Below, piece by piece: positions 26,299 to 37,874 of a stretch of 64,000 bases of DNA. Every line of letters starts with the position of its first letter. Position 1 is the first letter of the stretch. Position numbers and translations under genes: made by a program. This DNA comes from Streptococcus thalassemiae (GTDB lineage Bacteria > Bacillota > Bacilli > Lactobacillales > Streptococcaceae). The notes under the pieces are model-generated. The model had not been told where the DNA came from. It saw only the letters and a program-made list of their open reading frames with translations, and made no database searches. The DNA is taken from assembly GCF_903645285.1 (NCBI RefSeq), contig NZ_CAHJXN010000002.1:293887-357886 (forward strand). The letters run 5' to 3'.

Positions 26299-28187
26299 GA
26301 AATACTACGATTTTTACCTTCAAGATACACCATCAAAATAGAAATATCTGCTGGGTTTACTCCCGAAATACGGCTGGCTTGGCCGATGGTTTCTGGATTG
26401 ATAAGTTTGAACTTCTGACGAGCTTCGGTTGCAATAGAATCAATGTCATCCCAGTCGATATTGGCTGGAATGCGCTTTTCTTCCATGCGTTTCATCTTGG
26501 CAACCTGATCCATGGCTTTGGAAATATAGCCTTCGTACTTGATTTCTGTCTCAATCAATTCGATAATCTTGTCATCCAAGTCCTCTGTTGCTGGTCCGAT
26601 GAAAGCCACCACATCTTGGTAAGACACTTCTGGACGGCGAAGGAATTCCTTGGCTGTCACTGCATCGGTCAACGGCTTGAAGCCCATCTCCTCAACCTTG
26701 GCATTGGTTTCCTTGACTGGCTTGAGTTTGATGCTGTCTAGGCGCTTCATCTCATTGTCAAATTGATTTTTCTTGATTTCAAAACGAGCCCAGCGTTCAT
26801 CATCCACAAGGCCAATCTCGCGTCCCATCTCAGTCAAACGCATATCGGCATTGTCGTGACGGAGAATGAGACGGTATTCAGCACGACTGGTCAAGAGACG
26901 GTAGGGTTCAATCGTTCCCTTTGTCACCAAGTCATCAATCATCACCCCGATATAACCGTCACTGCGCTTCAAAATCAACTCAGGCTTGCCTTGGACTTTC
27001 AGAGCCGCGTTGATACCCGCGATAATCCCTTGGCCTGCTGCCTCTTCGTAACCTGACGTTCCATTTGTTTGACCAGCAGTGAAAAGTCCGGAGATTTTCT
27101 TGGTTTCCAGAGTCGCACGCAACTGGTGAGGCAAGACCATGTCGTACTCAATGGCATAACCTGTTCGCATCATCTCTGCATTTTCCAAACCTTTGATGGA
27201 ATGAACCAGCTCACGCTGGACATCCTCAGGCAGACTGGTTGAAAGTCCTTGAACATAGACTTCCTCAGTATTGCGCCCTTCTGGCTCAAGGAAGAGTTGG
27301 TGACGTTCCTTATCCGCAAAGCGCACAATCTTGTCTTCAATCGACGGACAGTAACGAGGTCCCACTCCCTTGACCACACCTGTAAACATAGGCGCACGGT
27401 GGAGGTTGTTTTGGATAATCTCATGACTGGTACCATTGGTATAGGTCAACCAGCATGGCACTTGATCCTTGACATAATCCTCATCTCGTGAAGTGTATGA
27501 GAAATGATTAGGCGCTTCGTCTCCTGGCTGAATCTCTGTCACGTCGTAGTTGATTGAAGAAGCCTTGACACGTGGAGGGGTTCCTGTCTTGAAACGACCG
27601 ATCTCGAGGCCCAGTTCCTTGAGATTGTCAGCAAGGTTAATAGAAGCTAGGCTGTGGTTAGGGCCTGATGAGTACTTGAGGTCTCCGATGATAATTTCCC
27701 CACGAAGGGCCGTCCCTGTCGTCACGATAACAGCCTTGGCAGCATACTCTTGATGGGTCGCTGTACGAACACCGACAACCTTGCCGTCTTCCACCAAAAT
27801 CTCATCAATCATGGTTTGACGAAGGGTCAGATTCTCTTGATTTTCAACTGTCTTGCGCATTTCCTTAGAGTAAAGCTCCTTGTCAGCCTGCGCACGAAGA
27901 GCACGGACAGCTGGCCCCTTCCCTGTATTGAGCATCTTCATCTGGATGTAAGTCTTGTCAATGGTTTTAGCCATTTCACCACCGAGGGCATCGACTTCAC
28001 GAACGACAATTCCCTTGGCAGAACCACCGATAGAGGGGTTACAAGGCATGAAAGCCAGCATTTCAATGTTGATAGTCGCAAGCAAGACCTTACAGCCCAT
28101 ACGGCTAGCGGCCAAGGAAGCCTCGACCCCAGCGTGTCCCGCACCAATTACAATAATATCGTATTCTTCTGTAAAATGATAAGTCAT
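26274..28187 (-). CDS. mnmG: tRNA uridine 5-carboxymethylaminomethyl modification enzyme MnmG
   Basis: A 637-residue FAD protein that with MnmE installs the cmnm5 group on U34 of tRNAs. The FAD-binding motif [17 protein letters not shown] is at residues 16-32, the GidA signatures [11 protein letters not shown] (near 273) and [17 protein letters not shown] (near 368) are intact, and the C-terminal helical domain is present. The last seven codons lie inside the BOX-like repeat, so the C-terminus was probably set by it. It is preceded by a NUDIX gene and mnmA on the same strand, so two tRNA U34 enzymes are grouped. Confidence 0.95.
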   Translation of the reverse strand: MTYHFTEEYDIIVIGAGHAGVEASLAASRMGCKVLLATINIEMLAFMPCNPSIGGSAKGIVVREVDALGGEMAKTIDKTYIQMKMLNTGKGPAVRALRAQADKELYSKEMRKTVENQENLTLRQTMIDEILVEDGKVVGVRTATHQEYAAKAVIVTTGTALRGEIIIGDLKYSSGPNHSLASINLADNLKELGLEIGRFKTGTPPRVKASSINYDVTEIQPGDEAPNHFSYTSRDEDYVKDQVPCWLTYTNGTSHEIIQNNLHRAPMFTGVVKGVGPRYCPSIEDKIVRFADKERHQLFLEPEGRNTEEVYVQGLSTSLPEDVQRELVHSIKGLENAEMMRTGYAIEYDMVLPHQLRATLETKKISGLFTAGQTNGTSGYEEAAGQGIIAGINAALKVQGKPELILKRSDGYIGVMIDDLVTKGTIEPYRLLTSRAEYRLILRHDNADMRLTEMGREIGLVDDERWARFEIKKNQFDNEMKRLDSIKLKPVKETNAKVEEMGFKPLTDAVTAKEFLRRPEVSYQDVVAFIGPATEDLDDKIIELIETEIKYEGYISKAMDQVAKMKRMEEKRIPANIDWDDIDSIATEARQKFKLINPETIGQASRISGVNPADISILMVYLEGKNRSISKTLQKSK

Positions 28188-28196
28188 GTTTCTCTC

Positions 28197-28652
28197 CTAT
28201 TTCTCAAGATGAATGTGTCTTAGTTGGCCGTCCCAAGTTGGTAGGGCTGTTTTTAAAAAGGCTGGAACTAGATTGATACCCTTAAGCTTGTCTAAGTCAA
28301 TCCACTCACAGGACTGCCTTTTCTCATCTTCCTGCATGGTCAACGGAGCATCCTCAAGCAAATCCACTAGATAATGAAACTCGATATTGTGATAATAAAC
28401 ACCGTCCTGTTCAAAACGATTTTCAACCACAAAAGCTAGCTGACCAGCTTGAGCTTTGACACCCAGTTCTTCCCTCACTTCACGGACTACCGCGCCTTCT
28501 GTGCTTTCATTGACTTGAATGGCACCGCCGATAGTGTAATACTTGCCCTTATCTTTGGTGACTAGAAGCTTGCGATTTTGAAGAATCAAGGCTGTTGCCC
28601 GAACACCAAAAACCGTATTTCCTACTTTTGTCCGAAAGTCTTGTTGAGGCAT
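28197..28652 (-). CDS. NUDIX hydrolase
   Basis: A 151-residue NUDIX-fold protein. The Nudix box is visible as GAIQVNESTEGAVVREVREELG (Gx5Ex7REVxEExG; residues about 52-74). Such enzymes hydrolyse nucleoside diphosphates linked to another group; the substrate is not evident. The start at 28652 is taken because AGGAAAGGAAAAAG precedes it; the frame extends nine codons further upstream. It lies between mnmA and mnmG, the same order as in pneumococci. Confidence 0.88.
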   Translation of the reverse strand: MPQQDFRTKVGNTVFGVRATALILQNRKLLVTKDKGKYYTIGGAIQVNESTEGAVVREVREELGVKAQAGQLAFVVENRFEQDGVYYHNIEFHYLVDLLEDAPLTMQEDEKRQSCEWIDLDKLKGINLVPAFLKTALPTWDGQLRHIHLEK

Positions 28653-28792
28653 CTTTTTCCTTTCCTCTAAACGACACAAAAACAGTCAAAACTCCGAAGA
28701 AGTGCAGGACAAAAAAGCCTGCAACATCCATGAGCTTTGACCATCATTTCTATTGCTTCTATTATTGTAGCAAATTGAGAAAATTTGTCAAT

Positions 28793-30145
<1,353 letters not shown>

Positions 30146-30240
30146 AATGACTAGTTCACGATTGAAGGTCGTGTGTGCTTAACGATTGAAGGTCGCTTGA
30201 GCAGTATTCATTATAACACGCTTGGTTAGAGAAGACAAGA

Positions 30241-30267
30241 AAGAGGCTGTCAATCTGCCAACCTCTT
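30241..30267 (-). terminator. Probable terminator of the argG-argH operon
   Basis: AAGAGG and CCTCTT arms; on the minus strand the stem is followed by TCTTGTCTTCTC, a weak T tract. Confidence 0.55.
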
Positions 30268-30287
30268 ATTCTGAAACTATCAATCTA

Positions 30288-31679
30288 TCACTTTCTAGCT
30301 TCATTCGCTTTCTTAGCAACTGCAATCTGGTATTTCACTTGGTCAAATCCTGTACCTCCCAAGGAATTTCGTCTTTGAACAGCAGTTTTAGGTTGCAAGT
30401 AGACATAAATATCCTCGGCAATGAGGGAATGATAGGTTTGTAATTCCTCCAGACTCCAATCTTGAATATTTTTAGCAGACTTGATAGAGTCTAGCACTAA
30501 TCTTCCCACAACCTCATGAGCTTCTCTAAATGGCAAGCCTTTCCCTGCCAAATAATCTGCCAACTCAGTTGCATTTGAAAAGTCCTTCTCTGTAGACTCT
30601 TGCATTTTTTCCTTGTTTACCTGCAAGCTGGACAACATACCTGCCAATACATCAAGGGAATTTAAAATCGTTTCGACCGTGTCAAACATCCCTTCCTTAT
30701 CCTCTTGCAAATCCTTATTATAAGCTAAGGGCAAGGATTTCATGACTGTCAATAGTCCAAACAGATTCCCATAAACTCTACCAGTCTTTCCTCGAATCAA
30801 CTCAGCCATATCTGGATTTTTCTTTTGTGGCATAATAGAGGAACCTGTTGTAAACGTATCTGACAAGGTAATGAATTGGTACTCAAAACTACACCAATTG
30901 ATCATTTCTTCGCAAAAACGGCTCATGTGCATCATGAGTATGCTGGCATTGGATAGAAATTCTAAGATAAAATCGCGGTCACTAACAGCATCCAAAGAAT
31001 TTGTATAAGGTTGCTTAAACTCCAGCAAATCGCTAGACAATTGGCGATCAATGGGGAAAGTCGTTCCTGCCAAAGCTGCCGCACCTAGAGGGCATAAGTC
31101 TGTATGCTTCTGGTTAAATTCAAAACGTTCACTGTCTCTTTGAAACATATTGTAGTAAGCCATCAGGTGGTGGGCAAAACTAATAGGCTGGGCATGTTGC
31201 AGATGGGTATAGCCCGGCATGATCGTCTCTACATGATTTTCCGCCAAGTCTAATAAAACACCCTTGAGATGAGCCAGTTTATCTAGGACATGGCCTAGTT
31301 GTTCCTTGAGATACAAGTGCATATCTGTCGCAACTTGGTCATTTCGAGAACGAGCTGTATGTAACTTCCCTGCAAGGGGACCAATTTTTTCTGTCAGCAA
31401 CACTTCCATATTCATATGAATATCTTCGTTTGCGATATCAAAGTCAAGTTGGCCTGCCTCTAGCTCTTCTAAAAGCTCTTTCAACCCTTCTTGAATCTTT
31501 TCTGACTCCTTCAAACTCAAAATGCCCGTCTGACCCAACATCTGAACGTGGGCTAAAGAACCAATCAAGTCAAATTTAGCTAATTTCTGGTCAAAAGATA
31601 TACTCGCACCAAAGCGCTCTACCCAGTCTTCGACAGTACCTTCAAAGCGACCACCCCATAATTTTGTATTCTTAGCCAT
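30288..31679 (-). CDS. argH: Argininosuccinate lyase
   Basis: Last step of arginine synthesis: splits argininosuccinate into arginine and fumarate. The 463-residue protein has LWGGRFEG at the N-terminus, [14 protein letters not shown] (near 105), a catalytic histidine in [10 protein letters not shown] (near 157) and the superfamily signature [12 protein letters not shown] (near 275). It follows argG by 28 bases. The usual upstream steps (argC/J/B/D/F) are not here, so the pair may use imported or carbamoylated ornithine/citrulline; that is inference. Confidence 0.95.
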   Translation of the reverse strand: MAKNTKLWGGRFEGTVEDWVERFGASISFDQKLAKFDLIGSLAHVQMLGQTGILSLKESEKIQEGLKELLEELEAGQLDFDIANEDIHMNMEVLLTEKIGPLAGKLHTARSRNDQVATDMHLYLKEQLGHVLDKLAHLKGVLLDLAENHVETIMPGYTHLQHAQPISFAHHLMAYYNMFQRDSERFEFNQKHTDLCPLGAAALAGTTFPIDRQLSSDLLEFKQPYTNSLDAVSDRDFILEFLSNASILMMHMSRFCEEMINWCSFEYQFITLSDTFTTGSSIMPQKKNPDMAELIRGKTGRVYGNLFGLLTVMKSLPLAYNKDLQEDKEGMFDTVETILNSLDVLAGMLSSLQVNKEKMQESTEKDFSNATELADYLAGKGLPFREAHEVVGRLVLDSIKSAKNIQDWSLEELQTYHSLIAEDIYVYLQPKTAVQRRNSLGGTGFDQVKYQIAVAKKANEARK

Positions 31680-31707
31680 ATCACATCCACCTCTCTAGTC
31701 AATCGTC

Positions 31708-32904
31708 CTATTTGGCGCTTTTTTGAACCTCAGAATGAACCTTGGTTGGAAGTCCCCACAACTTAATAAAGCCAACAGCTGCATCTTGGTCAAAGGTATC
31801 TGCACTGGTATACGTCGCCAAATTTTCATCGTAAAGAGAATTTGGTGATTTCCGAGCCACGACCTGAGCACTTCCCTTATAGAGTTTGACTTTTGCAGTC
31901 CCATTGACAACTTTTTGAGTTTCTTTAATATAAGCAATCAAGGCTTGTGTAGCCGGACTAAACCACAAAGCATTATAAATGAGATTTGATAATTCATTTT
32001 CTATGATTGGTTTAAAATGAGCCACTTCTCTCACAAGCGTCAAATCCTCAATTTCCTTATGAGCTGTCAGCAAGGTCACTGCACCTGGACACTCATAGAT
32101 CTCTCTTGATTTAATCCCAACCAAGCGATTTTCCACGTGGTCAATCCGTCCGACCCCATGTTTTCCAGCTATTTCATTGAGTTTTTGAATCAAATCTGCC
32201 AATTTTAGCCCTTCTCCATTGAGGGAAACAGGGACACCTTCACTAAACTCAATCTCAATGTATTCTGGCGTATCTGGAGCTTGCTCTGGAGAAGTTGTGA
32301 TGCCAAAGGCTTCTTCTGGAGCCTGATTCCATGGATTTTCCAAAATACCACACTCATTGGCACGTCCCCAAAGATTTTGGTCAACAGAGTAGGGATTGTC
32401 AAGATCAGCAGGAACAGGCACCCCATTTTCCTTGGCATAATGAATTTCTTCCTCCCGAGACCATTTCCATTCACGAACTGGCGCAATCACTTTTAAATTG
32501 GGATCCAAGGCTGCAATCGATACTTCAAAACGTACTTGGTCATTCCCCTTACCTGTACAACCATGAGCAATGGTAGTCGCTCCTGTCTGATGCGCTATTT
32601 CAACCAATTTTTTAGAAATAAGAGGGCGGCTCAAGGCAGATACCAAGGGGTACTTTTGTTCATAGTAGGCATGTGACTGGAGAGCCACTAGCACATAATC
32701 TGTAGCAAATTCGTCCTTAACATCAATGACATAAGATTCGACTGCCCCAACCTTAAGAGCCTTATCATGGATGAAATCTAAGTCTTTCCCTTCACCCACA
32801 TCCATACAAACTGCAACAACATCATAGTCTTTCTTTAGCCAGGTAATAGCAACTGATGTATCCAAACCGCCAGAATAGGCCAAAATTACTTTTTCTTTAC
32901 TCAT
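31708..32904 (-). CDS. argG: Argininosuccinate synthase
   Basis: Joins citrulline and aspartate using ATP. The 398-residue protein begins [20 protein letters not shown], the N-type ATP pyrophosphatase loop, followed by [13 protein letters not shown] (near 117) and the [13 protein letters not shown] segment. The start at 32904 is supported by AGGAAGG and by family alignment; 17 upstream codons in frame overlap the binding-protein gene. Encoded between the arginine-type binding protein and argH, with one regulated promoter for all three. Confidence 0.95.
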   Translation of the reverse strand: MSKEKVILAYSGGLDTSVAITWLKKDYDVVAVCMDVGEGKDLDFIHDKALKVGAVESYVIDVKDEFATDYVLVALQSHAYYEQKYPLVSALSRPLISKKLVEIAHQTGATTIAHGCTGKGNDQVRFEVSIAALDPNLKVIAPVREWKWSREEEIHYAKENGVPVPADLDNPYSVDQNLWGRANECGILENPWNQAPEEAFGITTSPEQAPDTPEYIEIEFSEGVPVSLNGEGLKLADLIQKLNEIAGKHGVGRIDHVENRLVGIKSREIYECPGAVTLLTAHKEIEDLTLVREVAHFKPIIENELSNLIYNALWFSPATQALIAYIKETQKVVNGTAKVKLYKGSAQVVARKSPNSLYDENLATYTSADTFDQDAAVGFIKLWGLPTKVHSEVQKSAK

Positions 32905-32920
32905 GTTCTTTTCCTTCTTT

Positions 32921-33727
32921 CTATTTTTCAATGGACGCTTTAAAGGCATCCTCAATGAGTTTGTCTAATTCCCCAGAATCCTTCAACTTTTGAATGGTTT
33001 TATCGATTGCCTCTTTCAATTCCTTGCTATCTTTTTTCATGGCGACCGCGTAGGAATCATCTTGCTCTTTTTCAAAATTGAGGTCTGCGATTGCTAAATC
33101 AGGATTATTTTCCACAAATCCCTTGGCAACTGGTTCTTCAAAAATAACGGCATCCACTTGTCCTGATTTTAAATCTGTGATTAAATTCCCATTTTTAGGC
33201 AGAAATACGAGGGAAGAATTTTGTAGCAAATCTTTCGCCATCGTCTCTTGAATCGAACCTTTCTGCGCTCCGACCTTTTTCTGCGCCAAGTCGTTGACAG
33301 ACTGATAAGTGGCTAAATCAGATTTTTTGACAATGAGCTTATTTTTTGAAGTATAGTAGGGAGTTGAAAAATCGAACACCTTACTCCGTTCATCTGTCTT
33401 AGAAACACCAGATATGGCAAGATCGGCTTTTCCTGATTGAACACTAGCCAGTACATTGTCAAAACTCATGGGAGATAGTTCCAATTCGACACCTAGTTCT
33501 GTTGCGATAGCCTTGGCTAATTCGATATCTGAACCCACAATCTGATTTTTCCCATCAACCACTTTTTGGTATTCAAATGGAGCAAAATCTGGATTGAGGG
33601 CTACAACCAATTTTCCTTTGGACTTGATGGCTTCAATTCCAGCCGATTGATTGTTACTACAAGCAAATAGTAGGGGGAGCATCACTAAACCAAACATCGT
33701 CATCAACACCTTCTTCATCTTATTCAT
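32921..33727 (-). CDS. Amino-acid ABC transporter substrate-binding lipoprotein (arginine type, argGH-linked)
   Basis: A 268-residue family 3 binding protein. Lipobox LLFACSNN (Cys20), then [32 protein letters not shown], the [22 protein letters not shown] segment and [10 protein letters not shown], as in basic-amino-acid binders. First gene of the operon with argG and argH, whose promoter carries an ARG-box-like palindrome, so arginine is the probable ligand (inferred). An AAGGAGG ribosome site lies seven bases before the ATG at 33727, which decides against the more upstream start. The permease and ATPase are not adjacent. Confidence 0.88.
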   Translation of the reverse strand: MNKMKKVLMTMFGLVMLPLLFACSNNQSAGIEAIKSKGKLVVALNPDFAPFEYQKVVDGKNQIVGSDIELAKAIATELGVELELSPMSFDNVLASVQSGKADLAISGVSKTDERSKVFDFSTPYYTSKNKLIVKKSDLATYQSVNDLAQKKVGAQKGSIQETMAKDLLQNSSLVFLPKNGNLITDLKSGQVDAVIFEEPVAKGFVENNPDLAIADLNFEKEQDDSYAVAMKKDSKELKEAIDKTIQKLKDSGELDKLIEDAFKASIEK

Positions 33728-33760
33728 AACAAAGCCTCCTTTATGTTTATTCCTTTTGTT

Positions 33761-33775
33761 TGTATAAATAATACA
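33761..33775 (-). promoter_or_regulatory. ARG-box-like operator
   Basis: TGTATAAATAATACA, an inverted repeat with arms TGTAT and ATACA, lies across the -10 of the operon promoter. Placement and sequence fit repression by an ArgR/AhrC-type regulator. Confidence 0.65.
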
Positions 33776-33796
33776 CCTATCTTCATCCTTTGTCAA
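33768..33796 (-). promoter_or_regulatory. Promoter of the binding protein-argG-argH operon
   Basis: On the minus strand: consensus TTGACA (33791-33796), exactly 17 bases, then TATTAT (33768-33773) with TG just upstream. Confidence 0.85.
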
Positions 33797-33828
33797 GCCT
33801 AAATTGTAATTTTTTTCAATTTAAAACA

Positions 33829-33868
33829 GAAAAACCTAGGAAAATTACATAAAAATGTCATTCCTAGG
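33829..33868 (-). terminator. Terminator of the bacteriocin-type ABC operon
   Basis: CCTAGGAA and TTCCTAGG arms; on the minus strand followed by TTTTTCTGTTTT. It lies between the ABC genes and the arginine promoter. Confidence 0.8.
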
Positions 33869-33933
33869 CGTATTTATGCTATTTCTCTCTGAAAAACATG
33901 AGTATTCAGTCAGTCAAAAGGAGCTGAACGAAC

Positions 33934-34575
33934 TCATTTCCCCTCGCCCAATTCAATGATCCGATGACATTGTTGGGCTACATAAGCATCGTGGGTCACG
34001 ATAATGACTGTTTTCCCCTCGCGATTCATCTCTAAGAGAAACTTCAAGACCAAATCTCTATTTTCAGGATCCAGAGAACCTGTTGGTTCATCGGCTAAAA
34101 TCAGCTGGCTGGGTTTTAAGATTGCTCTAGCAACTGCAATTCGTTGTTGTTCGCCACCAGACAACTCGGAGACCTTTTGATGCAAAGTAGCTGACAAACC
34201 TACTCTCTCTAAAATCTCTTCCACCTTTTTGAGCTTGTCTTTCTTAGACAATTTCACATATTTCAGCGCCAGCATGAGATTGTACTCGACCGTTTCATCA
34301 TCAATCAGGGCAAAATTTTGAAACAGATAAGAGACATGTTCACGGATTATTGTTTGCGACTTGGTAGAATTGACCGCTAGATTTGTCTGACCAAAAATCT
34401 CATACCGTCCGCCATAATCACCATCTATCAAACCTAATAAATTTAACAAGGTCGACTTACCACTACCACTCTTGCCAACAATGGCTACCAAATCCCCCTG
34501 ATCAATCCTAAGAGACAAGTGATCCAAAATCACTTTTCCTCCAATGGTTTTGGTAATATTTTCCAACTCAATCAT
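33934..34575 (-). CDS. ABC transporter ATPase, bacteriocin-export type
   Basis: A 213-residue ATPase of the MacB/LolD-like class. Walker A GKSGSGKSTLLNLLG (near 34), Q-loop YLFQNFALID (near 86), signature LSGGEQQRIAVARAI (near 137) and Walker B LILADEPTGSLDP (near 158) are all intact. It overlaps the DUF1430-like permease by four bases. The pair matches the putative bacteriocin-export ABC systems described for the lactococcin 972 group, where they may export or give immunity to a peptide. The substrate here is unknown. Confidence 0.85.
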   Translation of the reverse strand: MIELENITKTIGGKVILDHLSLRIDQGDLVAIVGKSGSGKSTLLNLLGLIDGDYGGRYEIFGQTNLAVNSTKSQTIIREHVSYLFQNFALIDDETVEYNLMLALKYVKLSKKDKLKKVEEILERVGLSATLHQKVSELSGGEQQRIAVARAILKPSQLILADEPTGSLDPENRDLVLKFLLEMNREGKTVIIVTHDAYVAQQCHRIIELGEGK

Positions 34576-36680
34576 AAGATGCCCCCTTTCAATAATTCTA
34601 CTAGACTTCTTTTCTCCATCCTAGAAGCCAAGACTAGCACAAATAGTATATCCAAACATGTAAAACCTGCAAACAGCAGGAGTGGCAGGAGCGCATGGGC
34701 AAAGAAAATCAAGACTAGAAGAGGGAGACTATAGCCCAGCAAGAGCAGAACTAAGAGAGGACGGTAGCGATCGACCAGTTTCCACCCCATAAACTTCTTG
34801 GTAATGATATCCCTGCGCTTCAACAAGAAAGTAGTAACGAGTAAAAAGTAGGAGACAATCATACTGAGAAGAGCAAATAAGGCAAATAGAACGTTAAAAT
34901 TACGAACAGAATCCCGATAGGTATCAACTATCCCCTCTTGAATGGCTTGAATCGATGAAAATTTTAAATAATTTCCATCTGACAATTTCTCAACTAACTC
35001 TGTAATCTCTTTTTGATGTTGAACCGTATTTTCAATTTTAATCGGATTATTTAAGCCAGTTGTTGACAGGGAGGCTTTCTCATCCCACATCATATCAGAA
35101 TCATTGACCAAGCTAATAATTGGATTGGAGAGATTTTCCTTTCGCTTATCACTATATGGGAAAAATGACCAATCTCCTTCATAATAGGCAATCTCGACAT
35201 CCATCTCCTCTATCGTTCGTTTTTGCTGCTCTTCATACTTCATCGAATGAAAGGCAATTAACTTCCCCAAGAGCTGATTTTTATCTTCTTCACCTTTCGT
35301 ACTTGCTGGCATCAAAATAACTTTTTTAATACCGGTATCTGGTAGCTTGAATCCCTTGCTCTTTAGAAAATTGCGATTGGCATAGTAAACATCCACCGTA
35401 TCTGTTAACTGATATTGCTGAATCTGTTCTGATTGGACAAAATTTTTTACAGGAAGACTGCTACTCTGCACATAGCCCGCCTGCGTTTTTTCTACCAAAT
35501 CCTGATAAAATCGATAGAAATAATCTGTAGATTTCCCTGACCCTGCTAGCTCTTCTTGCCACAGATTATCATTGAGTTTGAAGGTTTCTAAGGTCAGGTA
35601 ATTACCTTGGCTTACCCACTGTTGCTGATAAGCAAGTTCTTTGTTTTCTTGTTCTAAACTTCTGCCCACCCCAATCAGTAAGGCCGTCAGTAAAATAGTT
35701 GTCCCTATTTTCATCACATAATTGAAGATGAGACCAAGTTTGACAGATGAAAAACCTTTCAACATGGAGCTGACTGTCATTTTCTGAATCATCAGGTAGG
35801 TCAGCCAACTGATGAACAAATACAACTGTAAAAGCAGAAATTGGGATAAGAGTAAACTTGGGAACAAAAGTTTTGGTCTGTAGTCCAGCACTAAAAATAG
35901 TCCCAAGTCAATGATAAGACTTCCACCCAAGAGAAGATAAAAATTAGTCTTTACAAAACCAGCTAAAATCGCTCTGCTTTGAAAACCAAGTAACTTTTGA
36001 ACCCCCACTCGTTTCATCTCCATCATCGGCTGATAAACTGTCATTAAAATCACAAGCAAGATTGCCAAGATAAAGATAATGATAGATAGTAACAACTCTT
36101 GATTTAGCACTCCAACCTGACTTCGGTAAGTGGGTTCTAATAAAATCGTCTTATCTATCTGGAAAAAATCACTCCACTTTTGTAGAATGGTATCACGATC
36201 TATCTCTTTGCTGGAGGTAATCATGTAGCGCCCATTTACAGTATGGGATTTATCCTCAATATAGGATTGGAAGGTCTGGAGTCGAATGAGTTTCACCTTT
36301 AAAAAGGTGGGAATGGTTCCTAGATTATTGGGAAGGTTCTGGTTACTGTAGACTCCCTTCTCATTCTTTGAAAAATCAAGAGAAGTCAGACCGAACTCCT
36401 GATAAGGGAAGGTTTCCTTATTAAAAACACCAGCCTTGACGGCCTCATCGCCATTATCTACTTTGATAATAGAGACCTTGTCTTGACTTGCAACCTCTTC
36501 AAAAAATTGGAGAATAGTTTCTGTCGGTTTAGTGACATCTTTCAAGTACAAGTCAAATGAATAAGTTGTCTTGCCCATATCCTGAATCCGCACTATTTCA
36601 CGTGTAACATTTACATTCAGGACAAAAAACGTAGTACACAGCAAGAGCAGGAGCATACAAAGATGACTGATTTTTTTCAT
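34572..36680 (-). CDS. Bacteriocin-associated integral membrane protein (DUF1430-like permease)
   Basis: A 702-residue protein with an N-terminal anchor (residues 5-22), a large extracytoplasmic domain, three helices near 195-300, one near 325, a second external domain (about 350-590) and three or four C-terminal helices. This split pattern is that of bacteriocin-associated seven-helix proteins. It forms an ABC system with the ATPase that follows. It sits downstream of the 51-residue peptide gene on the same strand, and together with the 195-residue and 37-residue genes it forms one operon divergent from an Rgg regulator. GGGAGG precedes the ATG. Confidence 0.8.
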   Translation of the reverse strand: MKKISHLCMLLLLLCTTFFVLNVNVTREIVRIQDMGKTTYSFDLYLKDVTKPTETILQFFEEVASQDKVSIIKVDNGDEAVKAGVFNKETFPYQEFGLTSLDFSKNEKGVYSNQNLPNNLGTIPTFLKVKLIRLQTFQSYIEDKSHTVNGRYMITSSKEIDRDTILQKWSDFFQIDKTILLEPTYRSQVGVLNQELLLSIIIFILAILLVILMTVYQPMMEMKRVGVQKLLGFQSRAILAGFVKTNFYLLLGGSLIIDLGLFLVLDYRPKLLFPSLLLSQFLLLQLYLFISWLTYLMIQKMTVSSMLKGFSSVKLGLIFNYVMKIGTTILLTALLIGVGRSLEQENKELAYQQQWVSQGNYLTLETFKLNDNLWQEELAGSGKSTDYFYRFYQDLVEKTQAGYVQSSSLPVKNFVQSEQIQQYQLTDTVDVYYANRNFLKSKGFKLPDTGIKKVILMPASTKGEEDKNQLLGKLIAFHSMKYEEQQKRTIEEMDVEIAYYEGDWSFFPYSDKRKENLSNPIISLVNDSDMMWDEKASLSTTGLNNPIKIENTVQHQKEITELVEKLSDGNYLKFSSIQAIQEGIVDTYRDSVRNFNVLFALFALLSMIVSYFLLVTTFLLKRRDIITKKFMGWKLVDRYRPLLVLLLLGYSLPLLVLIFFAHALLPLLLFAGFTCLDILFVLVLASRMEKRSLVELLKGGIL

Positions 36681-36729
36681 AGAAATACCTCCCGTGAAGA
36701 GACGAAAGCGAGATAGGTGCAGGTACTTT

Positions 36730-36885
36730 TTATTTTTTACTAAATTTTAAATAGGTGTAAATAAATCCTGCACTTATAGCCAAAGTTGTCCACCATTTAA
36801 AATCAATATGCAAAAGTGAAAAGACTATAAAACTGATGATTAGCGAGGCTAAAATATAAACAATGATTAAAATTTTATTTTTCAT
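36730..36885 (-). CDS. 51-residue membrane peptide, copy 1
   Basis: Too short for usual gene tracks. Starts MKNKILIIVYILASLIIS with a helix (residues 4-24), then LLHIDFKWWTT and a second helix LAISAGFIYTYL, ending KFSKK. Preceded by AAAGGCAATTCCT (a moderate ribosome site). A second copy at 38975-39130 differs at only a few positions in the first helix and is identical from IDFKWW onward. Duplication and position just before bacteriocin-type ABC genes suggest a conserved partner peptide, possibly immunity; function unknown. Confidence 0.72.
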   Translation of the reverse strand: MKNKILIIVYILASLIISFIVFSLLHIDFKWWTTLAISAGFIYTYLKFSKK

Positions 36886-36964
36886 AGGAATTGCCTTTCT
36901 GAATGGATTCTAGTGTTTACAGCTCATTTGTAAAATTTACAATAAACCCTAGGGCAATCGTCTA

Positions 36965-37552
36965 TCAGAATGTTCTTTTATCTGTCAATAACCCGAGAAA
37001 ATCTTGTCGTTTCAAGTCGGAGAAATGTTTGGTAGAAAGACTTCCTTTTTGAAGTCCATCATCTCTAACCTGTAAATAATAGCTATGTTGGCTTGTTTTA
37101 ATTGTCAAAAAATCGCCAAATACAAAAAATTTTTTCCAGTTACGAATCTCAAATTCTTTCATCTCTGATTTTGGAATGCGGATAAGTCCTTGCCGCAAAT
37201 CACGATGATGCTCACTTGTGAAAGTCATCCCATTCCCAAGATTTCTTATCAGTAGTTCATCTGGAGTCACCATCACCAGCGCTATTTTAGTTAAGAAAAT
37301 TTCAACTGTTGGTGGTAAAATCGCTAGATTAAACCAAGGGTGTAAGTAGCGATAAGCTAAGAAATAGTGAGGTTCCTCACCCAATACTAATTGTTTATAC
37401 AAGTTCTTGACTTCACTATCTAACCTCGTTTCAAAAGACACATCCGAATGCTCTTCTTCCTTCCTCTGATTAACATAACGCATCCAGACTAGGAAACCGA
37501 TAAAGACTATAATAAATATTCCTGATAAGAGATATTTTAAATTGTAGTTCAT
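36965..37552 (-). CDS. Membrane-anchored protein of unknown function
   Basis: A 195-residue protein with one N-terminal helix (YLLSGIFIIVFIGFLVWMRY, residues 6-25), then a soluble domain containing EPHYFLAYRYLHPWFNLAILP, PDELLIRNLGNGMTF and a KKFFVFGDFLTIKTSQHSYY beta-rich region that looks PH-like. The ATG at 37552 has AGGAGG seven bases upstream; the GTG one codon earlier is less well placed. It lies in the operon with the 37-residue peptide, the 51-residue peptide and the ABC genes. I do not recognise a family. Confidence 0.65.
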   Translation of the reverse strand: MNYNLKYLLSGIFIIVFIGFLVWMRYVNQRKEEEHSDVSFETRLDSEVKNLYKQLVLGEEPHYFLAYRYLHPWFNLAILPPTVEIFLTKIALVMVTPDELLIRNLGNGMTFTSEHHRDLRQGLIRIPKSEMKEFEIRNWKKFFVFGDFLTIKTSQHSYYLQVRDDGLQKGSLSTKHFSDLKRQDFLGLLTDKRTF

Positions 37553-37597
37553 CACTTAACCTCCTGATTCACTACTCTACCTAAAGCAGAGTCGTGT

Positions 37598-37711
37598 TTA
37601 TTTTGAAAATAGGTCCATCATAACCTTAAATAAGACGGGTGTCATTAAAATGAGGATAATTCCTATCACAAATATCATGACTACTCGAAAAAGTTCCTTA
37701 TTTTTAAACAT
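37598..37711 (-). CDS. 37-residue hydrophobic peptide
   Basis: Reads MFKNKELFRVVMIFVIGIIL then MTPVLFKVMMDLFSK: a basic start, one strong helix and an amphipathic end. A GGGGTGG ribosome site lies five bases before the ATG, and the next gene begins 45 bases later on the same strand. It is the first gene of the operon and lies head-to-head with the Rgg gene at 37875. Could be a leaderless-bacteriocin-like peptide, a pheromone precursor or an assembly subunit. Confidence 0.6.
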   Translation of the reverse strand: MFKNKELFRVVMIFVIGIILILMTPVLFKVMMDLFSK

Positions 37712-37874
37712 TTTTCCACCCCTTTTCTAGTTACATCATAGTACTCATTAACCCCATCTTAAAATTACACCAAACTTATTTTAGCTTTCTTCTTTACTTT
37801 TTATATTACTATGATACAATATTTTTAATTGGATTTTATTATTTGTTAACTTTTTTCACGAAAAGGAGAAAATT

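Noticed and set aside
37598..37711. RtgS-like double-glycine pheromone for the Rgg at 37875
   Set aside because: The 37-residue peptide has no GG or GA leader cleavage site and no Trp-containing tail, so an Rtg pheromone is not supported.
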